Part shown: positions 1 through 8,645 of the stretch, piece after piece
Numbering within the stretch: position 1 is the stretch's first letter
Layout: every line of letters starts with the position of its first letter
Origin: Pseudoalteromonas sp. MSK9-3
GTDB taxonomy: Bacteria; Pseudomonadota; Gammaproteobacteria; Enterobacterales; Alteromonadaceae
Direction of reading: 5' to 3'
Assembly (NCBI RefSeq): GCF_003590335.1
Contig: NZ_MIET01000036.1
Location: 62,001-126,000, forward strand
Length of the DNA stretch: 64,000 nt
Program-made: the position numbers and the translations under genes
Notes under the pieces: model-generated
Seen by the model: the letters and a program-made list of their open reading frames with translations, nothing else
The model's database searches: none
What the model was told of the DNA's origin: nothing

Positions 1-278
1 ACCCAAGCTTGACCTGCTAACCCATTACTTAATTCAAATGACTGATCTGGTAACCCTTGTTGGAGGCGGTCTAAGTACTCAGAAAACATATCCTCATTAA
101 CAAGCTTAGGATCAAAACGGTGGGCGTTATATAAGAAGAGTAATTGACCTGCTAGCCCACTTAATAATCCATTGCTTTGTTCTTTCTCACAGTTAGCGGC
201 TATTTTATTAGTTAATTCTTTAATAACCTCTGTTATTTTATTGATTTTAGCTTCACTAACATTTGATATATCAACCAT
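1..278 (-). CDS. LanC-like lanthionine cyclase, N-terminal part (gene runs off the left edge)
   Basis: About 92 codons read leftwards from an ATG at 276-278 and continue past the window edge. The fragment has two stretches typical of the LanC repeat barrel, GLLSGLAGQLLFL and LSNGLAGQAW, each starting a helix-hairpin repeat. LanC enzymes are zinc proteins that add cysteine thiols to dehydrated Ser/Thr to close lanthionine rings; the zinc ligands lie in the missing C-terminal half. An upstream in-frame ATG at 282-284 abuts the CTAAGG ribosome site, so the second ATG with 6 bases of spacing is preferred. It is divergent from the precursor gene at 456, with which it probably works. The family call is by eye from a short fragment; the lanthipeptide context supports it. 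Confidence 0.75.
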   Translation of the reverse strand, partial: MVDISNVSEAKINKITEVIKELTNKIAANCEKEQSNGLLSGLAGQLLFLYNAHRFDPKLVNEDMFSEYLDRLQQGLPDQSFELSNGLAGQAW

Positions 279-455
279 TTTCATCCTTAGATTAAGTTAA
301 TTTTGCCTTACAAATAACTACAAGGTACTTAATAGCATGTAAAATTTCAACCTTAAGTAAATAAATTTAAAGTCAAAAAACACTTGAAAAAATAACATTT
401 CAAGTACCAAGTCATTAAAATCCATTTTGAGTACAAATAAAAAGGATAATTTATA

Positions 456-653
456 ATGAAATTAAAACTAAATAAAAAAAGTGTTAAAACACTTTCTAGC
501 GATATTGCTGCAATGCCAGCGGGGATGACTCCTCAAGTAGCTGGTGGTCAAGCGCAACCTGATAGTAGTTACATTACTTACAGAAATTGCCCATCAAGGA
601 TTGAATGTAGTGGTCGTGACAACACTTGTCCTCCTCGTTGTATGATCCCATAA
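456..653 (+). CDS. Class I lanthipeptide-type precursor peptide with double-glycine leader
   Basis: This 65-residue peptide begins KLKLNKKSVKTLS, which fits the conserved leader of many class I lanthipeptides from Bacteroidetes and marine proteobacteria (basic, K-L-x-L spacing, then I/V-K-x-L). A TPQVAGG sequence at about residues 25-31 is a double-glycine cleavage site suited to the C39 peptidase of the exporter at 777-2900. The predicted core of about 34 residues has four cysteines (NCPS, ECSG, TCPP, RCMI) and six Ser/Thr, enough for up to four thioether rings. An AAGGA ribosome site at 442-446 lies 9 bases before the ATG. A hairpin terminator follows at 665-684. No LanB dehydratase is visible; it may lie beyond the left edge. 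An unmodified disulfide bacteriocin is the alternative. Confidence 0.82.
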   Translation: MKLKLNKKSVKTLSSDIAAMPAGMTPQVAGGQAQPDSSYITYRNCPSRIECSGRDNTCPPRCMIP

Positions 654-660
654 AAACATA

Positions 661-690
661 AAAGAGGCGGCTTATAAGCCGCCTTTACAT
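661..690. terminator. Bidirectional hairpin terminator between precursor and exporter
   Basis: A perfect 20-base palindrome at 665-684 (AGGCGGCTTA and its complement) has short T-rich flanks on both strands. It lies just after the precursor stop at 653 and before the end of the convergent exporter gene at 777, so it can serve both. Confidence 0.75.
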
Positions 691-776
691 TAACCTGAAA
701 GCCAATATAAAACCAAAAAAAACACAATATAGAATAAACCAATTAAAACTCAATTTATAATAAGTAAACCTTCAAA

Positions 777-2900
777 TTAAACTTCCTCTGATTGTTCAAC
801 TTTATATTTTTGTAGCTTTACCTCTCTATCAGCCGAAGCGATAGTTTCTTTTCTATGCGCAATGATGACACGTGTTATTTTCAAACGTGATACAGCTTCA
901 TTAATGTCTGACTCAAGAGTGGTATCTAAATGGCTGGTTGCTTCATCCATAAATAAGATTTTAGGATCTTTATATAAAGCCCTGGCTAAAATTATACGTT
1001 GCTTTTGACCTCCAGATAAACTGGAGCCCATATCCCCAATTAAACTATCATACCCCATTGGCATAGCACTAATATCATCGTGTATTGCCGCCAGATCAGC
1101 ACAATAAACCACACGTTCCATATCTATTGGCGTATCAAAGAAGGCGATATTATCTGCCACAGAACCAGACAACAGTTCATCATCTTGCATAACGGCGGCA
1201 ATTTGTTGTCGATATTGGCGCGCACCAATTTGATCCAGTGCAACCCCATCAATTAACACCTCACCACTTTTAGCATGGTTCAAGCCAAGCATAATTTTTA
1301 ACAATGTAGACTTACCACACCCTGACGGGCCTGTAATAGCTACGGACTCGCCTGCTTTAATCGTTAAATTAAGATTATTTAGCACATTAGGCGTTGCATC
1401 AGAATACGCAAAGCTAATACCTTTTAACTCAATACACCCTTCAATCTTATGACTTTTGGTGTTATCCGGTTGTAGCTCTTCTTTGTCAGTCAAGGCAATA
1501 TCAGCAATACGATCAAAGTGTAAACCCAACATTTTAAATTCTATTAGCTTTTCTATCAGGTTTGCCGTTTTATCCATAAACTGACGCTTATAAGCCATAA
1601 ATGCAAAGAGCATTCCGGTACTGAAACCCCCTTGGATCACCAAATGTGCCGCTAAGTACACAACAACGATATTTTCGATACCAAATAAAGCACGGTTAAT
1701 CGCATCGTAACCAATTTGAAAGTTACCCAAACGAATATTTTGATTAATGGCGTTGGCATAACGATTCTGCCACTGACCTTCCCGTTTTACTTCAGAGCCA
1801 AACAGTTTAATGGTTTGAATGCCTCGAACGGTCTCCATAAAGTTTGAGTTCTCTTCCGCACGGGCCATAATTTCTTGCTCACTGATGGTACGAAATGGCT
1901 TATACATCGCGATCCGAACTAGCGCATAAGCAATCACAGCGACAAGCACAACAACCGAGAGCGTTGGACTATAAAAGAAGATCATGGCCAGTGTGATGAT
2001 TGCCATTAAGCCATCAATAATCGCTTCAATAACCCCTGTAGTCAGTAATTGCTTAACTTGTTGCAATGACCCAAATCGAGAAACCACATCTCCCATATGA
2101 CGCGTTTCAAAATACGACAATGGCAAACGAACTAAATGATGAAAGAGATTGGCACCTAACTGAATATTCATCTGATTACCAAAATGCAGCAGAGTAAAAC
2201 CTCGCAGCACATTAGTACCAATTTCAAAGACCATGACTAAAAAGAACCCGACTGCCAGCACCGTGAGTAAAGAGGTATCACCTGTTAGTACCACATCATC
2301 GATCACCAACTGGATATAATAAGGCGCTGCAAGGGTAAAGACTTGTAACAACATGGATAGTGCAAAAATTAAAAATAGCGAACGTTTTAACCCAGTGATC
2401 CGACTCCAAAAATCAGAGAATTTAAGCGTTGGTGAGGCTTCTTTTTTCTCAAAACTCTTAGTCGGGGTGAGTTCTAATGCAATACCAGTAAAATGGTTTG
2501 ATGCTTCTTTTAAGGTAAATGTTTTCTCGCCTGCGGCGGGATCATGAATAACAATTCGTTTTTCATTCGCCTTTTTGAGTACCACAAAGTGGTTCATATC
2601 CCAATGTAAAATACACGGGGTTTGCAGTGCATCGAGATCTTCAAGTTCAATACGTAATGGCCTTGAGGTTAACTCCAACTTCTCTGCAAATTGCATAATA
2701 TCGAGAAGTGTTGCCCCTTCCATTGAGATACTAAATTTTTGTCTTAGCGAAATAAGGTCGCTATCATAACCATGATATGCTGCCACCATAGCCAAACTTG
2801 CCAAGCCGCACTCCGCAGCCTCAGATTGCAGGATGATGGGGAGTGATTTCCTTGACCAAAACTGTAGCTTTGCTACTGGTGCTTCGTCTTCAACTTGCAT
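777..2900 (-). CDS. Peptidase-containing ABC transporter (C39 peptidase, membrane domain, ATPase)
   Basis: This 707-residue inner-membrane exporter has the full three-part PCAT layout. The N-terminal C39 peptidase (about 15-140) shows Gln25, Cys31 in SEAAECGLASLAM, His104 in DMNHFVVL and Asp120 in IHDPAAG, a complete catalytic set for cutting after double glycine. The membrane domain spans about 165-440. The ATPase has Walker A GPSGCGKSTL, signature LSGGQKQR, Walker B ILFMDEATSHLD and the AHR switch histidine. It would cut the leader from the lanthipeptide precursor and export the core. It lies 35 bases downstream of the HlyD-type gene, presumably in one operon reaching an outer-membrane TolC encoded elsewhere. 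The length and motifs are normal for the family. Confidence 0.93.
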   Translation of the reverse strand: MQVEDEAPVAKLQFWSRKSLPIILQSEAAECGLASLAMVAAYHGYDSDLISLRQKFSISMEGATLLDIMQFAEKLELTSRPLRIELEDLDALQTPCILHWDMNHFVVLKKANEKRIVIHDPAAGEKTFTLKEASNHFTGIALELTPTKSFEKKEASPTLKFSDFWSRITGLKRSLFLIFALSMLLQVFTLAAPYYIQLVIDDVVLTGDTSLLTVLAVGFFLVMVFEIGTNVLRGFTLLHFGNQMNIQLGANLFHHLVRLPLSYFETRHMGDVVSRFGSLQQVKQLLTTGVIEAIIDGLMAIITLAMIFFYSPTLSVVVLVAVIAYALVRIAMYKPFRTISEQEIMARAEENSNFMETVRGIQTIKLFGSEVKREGQWQNRYANAINQNIRLGNFQIGYDAINRALFGIENIVVVYLAAHLVIQGGFSTGMLFAFMAYKRQFMDKTANLIEKLIEFKMLGLHFDRIADIALTDKEELQPDNTKSHKIEGCIELKGISFAYSDATPNVLNNLNLTIKAGESVAITGPSGCGKSTLLKIMLGLNHAKSGEVLIDGVALDQIGARQYRQQIAAVMQDDELLSGSVADNIAFFDTPIDMERVVYCADLAAIHDDISAMPMGYDSLIGDMGSSLSGGQKQRIILARALYKDPKILFMDEATSHLDTTLESDINEAVSRLKITRVIIAHRKETIASADREVKLQKYKVEQSEEV

Positions 2901-2935
2901 AATAAGCCGCCTTTATTCTAATTATTGTCTACAGC

Positions 2936-4180
2936 TTACAGCTGACCTTGAATACTAAATACCGGATCGAAAAGCCAGCGCAATAAAGAGCGCTCTTCAA
3001 TAATTACATCCGCATCTAGCATCATCCCTGGGCGCAATGCAGAGGCTTTTCCATATGCGCTAACATGTTGATCGTCTAGCGTCACCACGACGCGATAAGC
3101 GGGCTCTGTAATAATACCAGGAGTGTTTGTCTCTTCGGGTAAAATAACACTGTTGCTCACTTCCATGATTTTCCCATCGTATACGCCAAACTTTTCATAA
3201 GGAAAAGCATGGTAACGCAAGCGTGTTTGCTGACCTTCATTGACAAAACCAAACGCTGAAGTTGGCACAAAAATAACCGCTTGCATTTCACTATTTTCAG
3301 GCAAAACAGACAATAAGTTCTGTCCTTCACTCACATTTTTACCAACTTTAGCTAAAAGCCCACTGACAACACCCGATTTTGGAGAACGTAACTCACCTAA
3401 ACGCTGTTGCTCGATAGAAGAAAGCTGAATTTGTAAGTCCGCCTGTTGTGACAATAGCTGTGATAAACGACTACTTTGTTCTAACGGGAGTTTGATAAGC
3501 TGATTTTCTAACTGTTCTATCTGACTTTGCAGTGACAGTCGCTCTGATTTAATACTTGAAGATTGCTGTTGTAATGAGAGTAACGTATCTTTTTGCCGCT
3601 GTAGCTCTAGCTCAGAAATATAACCAGTACCTTTTAATGTACTGATTTGAGTCACCATTTGCTCATTGAGTTTTAACCTTTGTGCAAACGTGCTGGCTTG
3701 AGAGTCTAATTCATCTAATCGCGCTAACGCCGATTTTTTTTGTTGTGTAAGTTCTGCAGCATCTAATATATCTTGTCGTTTTTGCTGCTCAAGCTGCTGC
3801 TCTAAACTAGTTAGCTGAAAGCTGTATTGATTAAGTAAGGCCTGATTTAATTCCACTGCGTGCTTACTGTGTTTTGCAGACGCAATACGTAAAATAGGGT
3901 CTCCTTTGGCTACATAATCCCCCTCTTTAACCAATATCTCCGAAATCACCCCGGTTTGAGACGCCTTTAATTTTAATAAACCTGTATTAGGCTCTATCAC
4001 CCCAGAGACACGTTCTTTACGTGTATATTTGCCCAATGATAAAAAGCATAAACTCACCACAACAACGACGATTATTAATAGGGTGAGCGTCTTAAATACG
4101 GGAGGTTGTACCAATGACACAGCACCTTCAAGCCGGTGCCGTTTATTTTCCATGACTTCTTTACGAAACAGATTATCCAT
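2936..4180 (-). CDS. HlyD-family periplasmic adaptor of the peptide exporter
   Basis: This 414-residue membrane fusion protein has one N-terminal membrane helix (about 29-50), a split lipoyl-like domain (GLLKLKASQTGVISEILVKEG near 66-86 and a returning half LGELRSPKSGVVSGLLAKVG after the coiled coil), and long Gln/Leu-rich helices (about 110-270) expected to form the hairpin that contacts TolC. It ends with the beta-barrel and membrane-proximal segment typical of bacteriocin and RiPP exporters. It is first in a two-gene operon with the ABC exporter at 777-2900. The ribosome site before the first ATG is weak, and the ATG at codon 10 is a possible alternative start. The function follows from family and neighbour. 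Confidence 0.9.
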   Translation of the reverse strand: MDNLFRKEVMENKRHRLEGAVSLVQPPVFKTLTLLIIVVVVVSLCFLSLGKYTRKERVSGVIEPNTGLLKLKASQTGVISEILVKEGDYVAKGDPILRIASAKHSKHAVELNQALLNQYSFQLTSLEQQLEQQKRQDILDAAELTQQKKSALARLDELDSQASTFAQRLKLNEQMVTQISTLKGTGYISELELQRQKDTLLSLQQQSSSIKSERLSLQSQIEQLENQLIKLPLEQSSRLSQLLSQQADLQIQLSSIEQQRLGELRSPKSGVVSGLLAKVGKNVSEGQNLLSVLPENSEMQAVIFVPTSAFGFVNEGQQTRLRYHAFPYEKFGVYDGKIMEVSNSVILPEETNTPGIITEPAYRVVVTLDDQHVSAYGKASALRPGMMLDADVIIEERSLLRWLFDPVFSIQGQL

Positions 4181-4284
4181 AAATCTACTGCAGGCCTTTT
4201 AATTATTGTTATTGTTAATTTTTTGATTAACTCACATTAATGTACCACTTTGCATATAAGAAAGGAACAAGCTTGATTATTATA

Positions 4285-4312
4285 CGATGAAGAGGAGGCT
4301 TCCCCTTCATCA
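4285..4312 (-). terminator. Possible glmU terminator hairpin
   Basis: An inverted repeat with arms beginning GATGAAG and ending CTTCATC lies just past the glmU stop. The stem has one mismatch and no clear T-run follows on the minus strand, so this is weak. Confidence 0.3.
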
Positions 4313-4326
4313 AAGCAGTATAATTA

Positions 4327-5688
4327 CTACGCCTTTTTTACAGGTCGTTGCCAACCTGTTAGGTTTCTTTGCTTGGCGCGCGCCACAGCCAATTGCTCGT
4401 CATCAACATGCGCAGTGATCACAGATCCCGCCCCTACTGTCGCACTTTTTCCTATCGTTACAGGCGCGACAAGAGAAGAGTTAGAGCCAATAAATGCATT
4501 ATCGCCAATCACGGTCTGTGACTTATTGACGCCATCATAGTTGCACGTGATAGTCCCCGCGCCTATGTTCACCTTTTCCCCAACCTCAGTATCTCCAAGA
4601 TACGTCAGGTGATTCGCTTTGGAGCCTTTGCCTAAGCGCGTTTTTTTCATTTCAACGAAGTTACCTACATGAGAATCTTCTTCCATAACCGCACCAGGGC
4701 GTAAACGTGCAAACGGCCCCAATGTACAGTGAGCCGCAACCTGCGCATCTTCAATCAATGTATTCGCTTTAATCACAACATTGTCACCAATACTGCAATC
4801 TTTTAAAACACAATTAGGGCCAATAACAACGTTGTTACCTAATATGACATTGCCTTCGAAAATAACATTGATATCGATATGTACATCTTGACCTGTGGTA
4901 ACGCTTCCACGTACATCAACTCGTACAGGGTCAGCAAGTGTCGCCCCATTTAGCATTAACGTTTCAGCTTGCCATGCTTGAAATGCACGCTCCAATGCTG
5001 CAAGTTGCACACGATTATTTGCCCCTTCTACTTCCATGGGGTCATCAGGTTGAGCTGAAGATATCTCAACGCCTTCATTATGTGCCATAGCTACAATATC
5101 AGTGAGGTAATACTCGCCTTGTGCGTTGTTATTCGATAAATTTGACAGCCACTTTTTCAACAGTCGACCATTAGCCGCCATTATTCCGGTGTTAATCTCT
5201 GTAATTTTCAACTGTTCAGCGGTGGCATCTTTTTGCTCTACAATACCCACCAATTTTCCGTTGTCTCGTAACATCCTGCCATAGCCATTTGGGTTATCTA
5301 AATTGACTGTTAATACCGCTAACCCTTCTGAAGGTGTAGCCGCGAGCAGACGTTCTAATGTAGAACGCTTTGTTAAAGGCACATCACCATACAAAACCAA
5401 TACAATATCATCATCATTAATGTGTGGTGTCGCAACAGCAACGGCATGGCCTGTTCCCAGCTGCTCTTCTTGAAGGACCCAGTTTACATCATTACTTGCT
5501 AACGCTAATTGTAATTGTTCACCACCATGACCGAACACTAAATTTGTCGCACGAGCTCCCATTGCAACAGCATTATCAATAACATGCTGTACCATTGGTT
5601 TTCCCGCTATTGAGTGTAAAACTTTTGGGAGTTTAGAGCGCATGCGAGTGCCTTTACCCGCCGCCAAGATAATTGAAGTTAGTGCCAT
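4327..5688 (-). CDS. glmU: Bifunctional GlcN-1-P acetyltransferase / GlcNAc-1-P uridyltransferase
   Basis: GlmU makes UDP-GlcNAc for peptidoglycan and lipopolysaccharide in the cytoplasm. The 453 residues match the family length. The N-terminal nucleotidyltransferase has the signature AAGKGTRMRSKLPKVLH (about 10-26) and GYGRMLRD; the C-terminal half (about 250-445) is a left-handed beta-helix of hexapeptide repeats with NYDGVNKS and the acetyl-CoA binding end. In many gammaproteobacteria glmU follows atpC closely. Here 5.3 kb of accessory DNA (5689-10995) lies between them, so glmU must rely on a promoter in that block. The assignment is firm. Confidence 0.98.
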   Translation of the reverse strand: MALTSIILAAGKGTRMRSKLPKVLHSIAGKPMVQHVIDNAVAMGARATNLVFGHGGEQLQLALASNDVNWVLQEEQLGTGHAVAVATPHINDDDIVLVLYGDVPLTKRSTLERLLAATPSEGLAVLTVNLDNPNGYGRMLRDNGKLVGIVEQKDATAEQLKITEINTGIMAANGRLLKKWLSNLSNNNAQGEYYLTDIVAMAHNEGVEISSAQPDDPMEVEGANNRVQLAALERAFQAWQAETLMLNGATLADPVRVDVRGSVTTGQDVHIDINVIFEGNVILGNNVVIGPNCVLKDCSIGDNVVIKANTLIEDAQVAAHCTLGPFARLRPGAVMEEDSHVGNFVEMKKTRLGKGSKANHLTYLGDTEVGEKVNIGAGTITCNYDGVNKSQTVIGDNAFIGSNSSLVAPVTIGKSATVGAGSVITAHVDDEQLAVARAKQRNLTGWQRPVKKA

Positions 5689-5938
5689 GAATACTTGATC
5701 CTTTTAGAATAAAATATGAGCCAATGAAACTGGCAGCCGTAGTTTGCTTTTTTACGATAGCAACCAACATTTCTTATTAATCGTATTGTAACGCTCTTCA
5801 TTCTAATTGGTAAGTGCTGCTGCAAATTGGATGTATTTTGCTACATAAAGTGTAGATAGGTGGCCCTAAAATACATATATCACGTTACAGTGACTCTATG
5901 TATATAGCGAGTACCAGCCCCCGCTGCATCTCATTGTG

Positions 5939-6487
5939 CTATAAATCACAGTGTTCTTTTTCGAAAAAAGAGACAAGTGCACCCTGCTTACTTAATTTAT
6001 CTAGCAAATTGAAACTTCTCTGATCTAAATTACTCGAAATTAATAGCTTACTTCCTTTTATTTCATCGACGTGAAATTGCCATTGTTCTGAACTGTCGCA
6101 AAACCATAAACTGGAACCTGGTGTAATCATCGGATCATCGGACTCAATCGAGGTTTGATATTTTCCTAATACTGTGTACGAAGTCACAATAAATAACAAC
6201 TGACCTTCAGAGAATGAATGCCCAGTATTAAGTTCTTTATTTATGAACTCAACATATCCATCCGTTTTAGCATGAAGGCGCTTCGCACGTTGTTCCGATT
6301 TCACAGTATATTCTAATAAACTTTGCCCTTTATTAACTCCATTCCCTACATATAGAACTTCTTTGTTTACAAGCTCTCCCGTCTCCCTTGCATAATAGAA
6401 ATCACTTGCGGGTACCTGCAGTTCTAGCTTTCCATAGAGTGAACCTGCCATAACAGATAAGAAAAGAGGCATACTTATAATATTCAA
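5939..6487 (-). CDS. Small exported HlyD-like (biotinyl-lipoyl fold) protein
   Basis: I do not recognise this 182-residue protein by name. It starts with a short hydrophobic stretch (PLFLSVMAGSLYG) that can act as a signal sequence. Residues about 45-105 resemble the two lipoyl half-motifs of periplasmic adaptors: GNGVNKGQSLLEYTV, then TDGYVEFINKELNTG and FSEGQLLFIV, without the long coiled coil of true HlyD proteins. The start is uncertain: a TTG at 6487 is preceded by AAGGA at good spacing, while the first ATG (6472) has no ribosome site. It sits alone between glmU and a decayed region with lanthipeptide-like leader remnants, so it may be left from a second peptide-export locus. That link is inference. 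Confidence 0.55.
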   Translation of the reverse strand: MNIISMPLFLSVMAGSLYGKLELQVPASDFYYARETGELVNKEVLYVGNGVNKGQSLLEYTVKSEQRAKRLHAKTDGYVEFINKELNTGHSFSEGQLLFIVTSYTVLGKYQTSIESDDPMITPGSSLWFCDSSEQWQFHVDEIKGSKLLISSNLDQRSFNLLDKLSKQGALVSFFEKEHCDL

Positions 6488-6692
6488 TCGTTAATTTCCT
6501 TCTACTTTTGTAACTACTTCATCGTTTAATAACGACGTTATATTCCTCCAAACACGCATTAGCTAGGAGTCTCTTTGGGAAAACCTATCCTTTTCAGTAT
6601 CGATTCTCTTAACTTTAGTTATTTATGGTCCCTTTATTCACATCATCCACAATAAACAATATTTACTTTGCATCGAAGGTCGGTTTAATAAG

Positions 6693-6725
6693 TCACTTCT
6701 TTATCTTTTTCGTTCTCAATTTCAT
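6693..6725 (-). pseudogene. Degenerate lanthipeptide-like leader ORF, copy B
   Basis: A 10-residue frame reads MKLRTKKIKK and then stops. At the DNA level it is a near copy of the start of copy A at 6743-6811, lacking 6 bases and with a TGA where copy A has TTA. The pair looks like a tandem duplication of a precursor gene start that has decayed. Confidence 0.4.
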
Positions 6726-6742
6726 CACGCTATGGCTTGTTA

Positions 6743-6811
6743 TTATTGTTGTTCGGGTGCCACATCCAGTAACTTCTTTATTTTTTTCGTTTTCAATGTC
6801 AGTTTCATCAT
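6743..6811 (-). pseudogene. Truncated lanthipeptide-like leader ORF, copy A
   Basis: A 22-residue minus-strand frame begins MMKLTLKTKKIKKLL and stops after DVAPEQQ at two TAA codons. The K-L-x-L spacing followed by I-K-x-L matches the leader of the precursor at 456-653 (KLKLNKKSVKTL) at six of twelve positions plus an I/V pair. No core with cysteines follows before the stops. I read it as a broken precursor gene. The ribosome site is poor, and the peptide is short enough for chance to matter. Confidence 0.45.
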
Positions 6812-7261
6812 GTTCTTGGTCTCGTAATTTATATACTGCTGCTTTGTGAGTAACTACAGATTAAACAATTCCACTGTTTTTAGGTAATTATAAAACCTTA
6901 TATATCATCCATAACATTTAATACAAACCATTGATTTATAAACTTAAATAACAAAGTTAGCATTTGGTAATATTGAAAAGTCATTTCACACCTAAAATTA
7001 TTTCCATCAACTTTAAAAGTTTCCTTTTTTATATGTCTTACCACAACTGCAAAGCGCTTAATAAATTACGGCTGAATATCGACCAGTAGAAAGACTCAAC
7101 AAGCTTGCACAAAAAAAGTAATGTAAAGCATGAAATTAACGAGTACGTATAGAGGAAAAGTGCAAGCTGATGGCCGTATAAGTGGAAACCCATTATCATA
7201 AATTGCTTTTAAGCTGCATAAAGACTTTCATGCCACTCAAAAAGACAGTGACAAGCCCAAC

Positions 7262-7391
7262 TGTAACTCCCCCTAAAAATGAAACAGTTCATAAGTAGAG
7301 TTTTCCATTAACAAAAATAGGAAAATTTACGATGAGAAAAAGTAAGTTCACCGAAACTAAAATTGTCAGCTGAGTCTGGCATTCCCGTCCC
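7262..7391 (+). pseudogene. IS3-family orfA remnant, cut by the IS481 element
   Basis: An ATG at 7332 opens MRKSKFTETKIVS and then a stop; in another frame from 7372 the sequence continues ESGIPVPV. Together these are the familiar start of IS3-family OrfA proteins (MRKSKFTETQIV..., then ESGIPV) with an internal deletion and frameshift. The preceding bases at 7262 (TGTAACTCCCCC) resemble an IS3-type left end. The remnant stops exactly where the IS481 left terminal repeat starts. No right-hand part is seen after 8595. Confidence 0.65.
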
Positions 7392-8595
7392 TGTATTAGC
7401 TCAGACTAGATCTTACATCTCACCTTGAAAAGTTGAGAGTTACCCGTTTTGATTAAAGGTGTCGAATCTTCAAATCAAAACAAAAGAGGTAACTCTCATG
7501 TTACATACTAACAACCCAATTATTAAACACAAAGCTGGCTTACTTAATCTTGCCGAAGAATTAGGTAACGTATCGAAGGCATGTAAAGTAATGGGCGTAT
7601 CGCGAGATACGTTTTATCGATATCAAGAACTTGTGACCGATGGCGGTATTGATGCGCTTATCTATAAAAACCGCAGAGCACCTAACATTAAAAATCGAGT
7701 AGATGAAGCAACAGAAAAAGCAGTAATGGAGTATGCCGTCGCTCAACCGGCTCATGGTCAATACAGAACAAGTAACGAATTGCGTAAACAAGGTATCTTT
7801 GTTTCTGGTAGCGGCGTGCGCTCGATTTGGTTACGCCATAACTTAGAAAATTTCAAAAAACGGCTAAAGGCACTCAAAGCTAAGGTAGCAAAGGACGGCA
7901 TTATCTTAACCGATGCTCAAGTCGCTGCACTTGAGAAAAAGAAACATGATGATGAAGCATGCGGTGAAATTGAAACAGCGCACCCCGGCTACCTTGGTTC
8001 ACAAGATACGTTCTATGTAGGTAATCTGAAAGGTGTAGGTCGCATTTATCAGCAAACCTTCGTTGATACTTATAGTAAAATTGCCTTTGCCAAGCTTTAT
8101 GCAACCAAAACGCCAATCACAGCTGCCGATATGTTAAATGATAAAGTTCTCCCGTAATTCGATGAATATGAACTTCCAATGTTACGGATATTAACTGACC
8201 GTGGCACTGAATATTGTGGTCGAGTCGATCATCATGGTTATCAGCTATATCTAGCGATCAATGATATAGAGCATACAAAGACGAAAGCTATGTCACCGCA
8301 AACAAATGGTATCTGCGAGCGGTTCCACAAAACTATTTTAAATGAGTTCTACCAAATTACATTTAGGAAAAAGTTGTATGCTGACATAGAAAAGCTTCAA
8401 AAAGATCTGGACGAATGGATGGATTACTACAACATTGAACGAACTCATCAAGGAAAAATGTGCTGTGGACGAACTCCGCTGGTAACATTAATTGATGGTA
8501 AATCGATTTGGGCTGAAAAGAATTTAGCTCAACTCAAAGCTGACAAAGCACCGTTAAAAAACGGGTAACTGTCAGATCAGGTCTGAGCTACTACA
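7392..8595 (+). mobile_element. IS481-family insertion sequence, about 1.2 kb
   Basis: Imperfect terminal inverted repeats of 25 bases lie at 7392-7416 and 8571-8595 (21 of 25 match; both begin TGTA and contain TAGCTCAGAC). An inner shared motif AGTTACCCGTTTT is also present near both ends. Between them is one transposase frame. No clean target duplication is visible: the left flank reads CCGTCCC and the right flank CATTAAG. The element lies in an IS3 scrap between glmU and atpC. Confidence 0.85.
7498..8568 (+). pseudogene. IS481-family transposase with one in-frame stop codon
   Basis: The frame runs from an ATG at 7498 (AGAGGT ribosome site) to 8568, broken only by a TAA at 8155-8157. Reading through that codon gives DKVLP-stop-FDEYELPMLRILTDRGTEYCG, continuous with the family, so this is a nonsense change and not a frameshift. 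The N-terminal part is a helix-turn-helix (GNVSKACKVMGVSRDTFYRYQ); the DDE catalytic residues are seen in FVDTYSKIA, LTDRGTEY and NGICERFHKT. The two halves are 219 and 136 residues. Unless the stop is read through, the element cannot make full transposase. A frame start at 7459 upstream has no ribosome site. Confidence 0.85.
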
Positions 8596-8645
8596 CATTA
8601 AGTCATATCGGTAATTTTTAAGTCATCTAGATACGAAAGGTTATT

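Larger units (their letters stand above)
6488..7391. other. Decayed accessory region without an intact gene
   Basis: No convincing full gene is seen in these 900 bases. A 74-codon plus-strand frame at 6625-6849 lacks a ribosome site and family features. The region holds two short minus-strand leader-like frames (6743-6811 and 6693-6725), an IS3-family orfA scrap (7262-7391), and a pair of complementary segments around 7100 and 7160 (AAGCTTGCAC and GTGCAAGCT). It looks like an insertion and deletion scar. Confidence 0.5.

Noticed and set aside
6625..6849. 74-codon plus-strand frame with hydrophobic content
   Set aside because: It has no ribosome site and no family features, and it runs antisense to the leader-like remnants; low-complexity T-rich DNA gives hydrophobic codons by chance.
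7392..8595. Target-site duplication at the IS481 ends
   Set aside because: The flanks CCGTCCC and CATTAAG do not match; a CATT string at 7380 is not adjacent to the repeat, so no duplication can be claimed.
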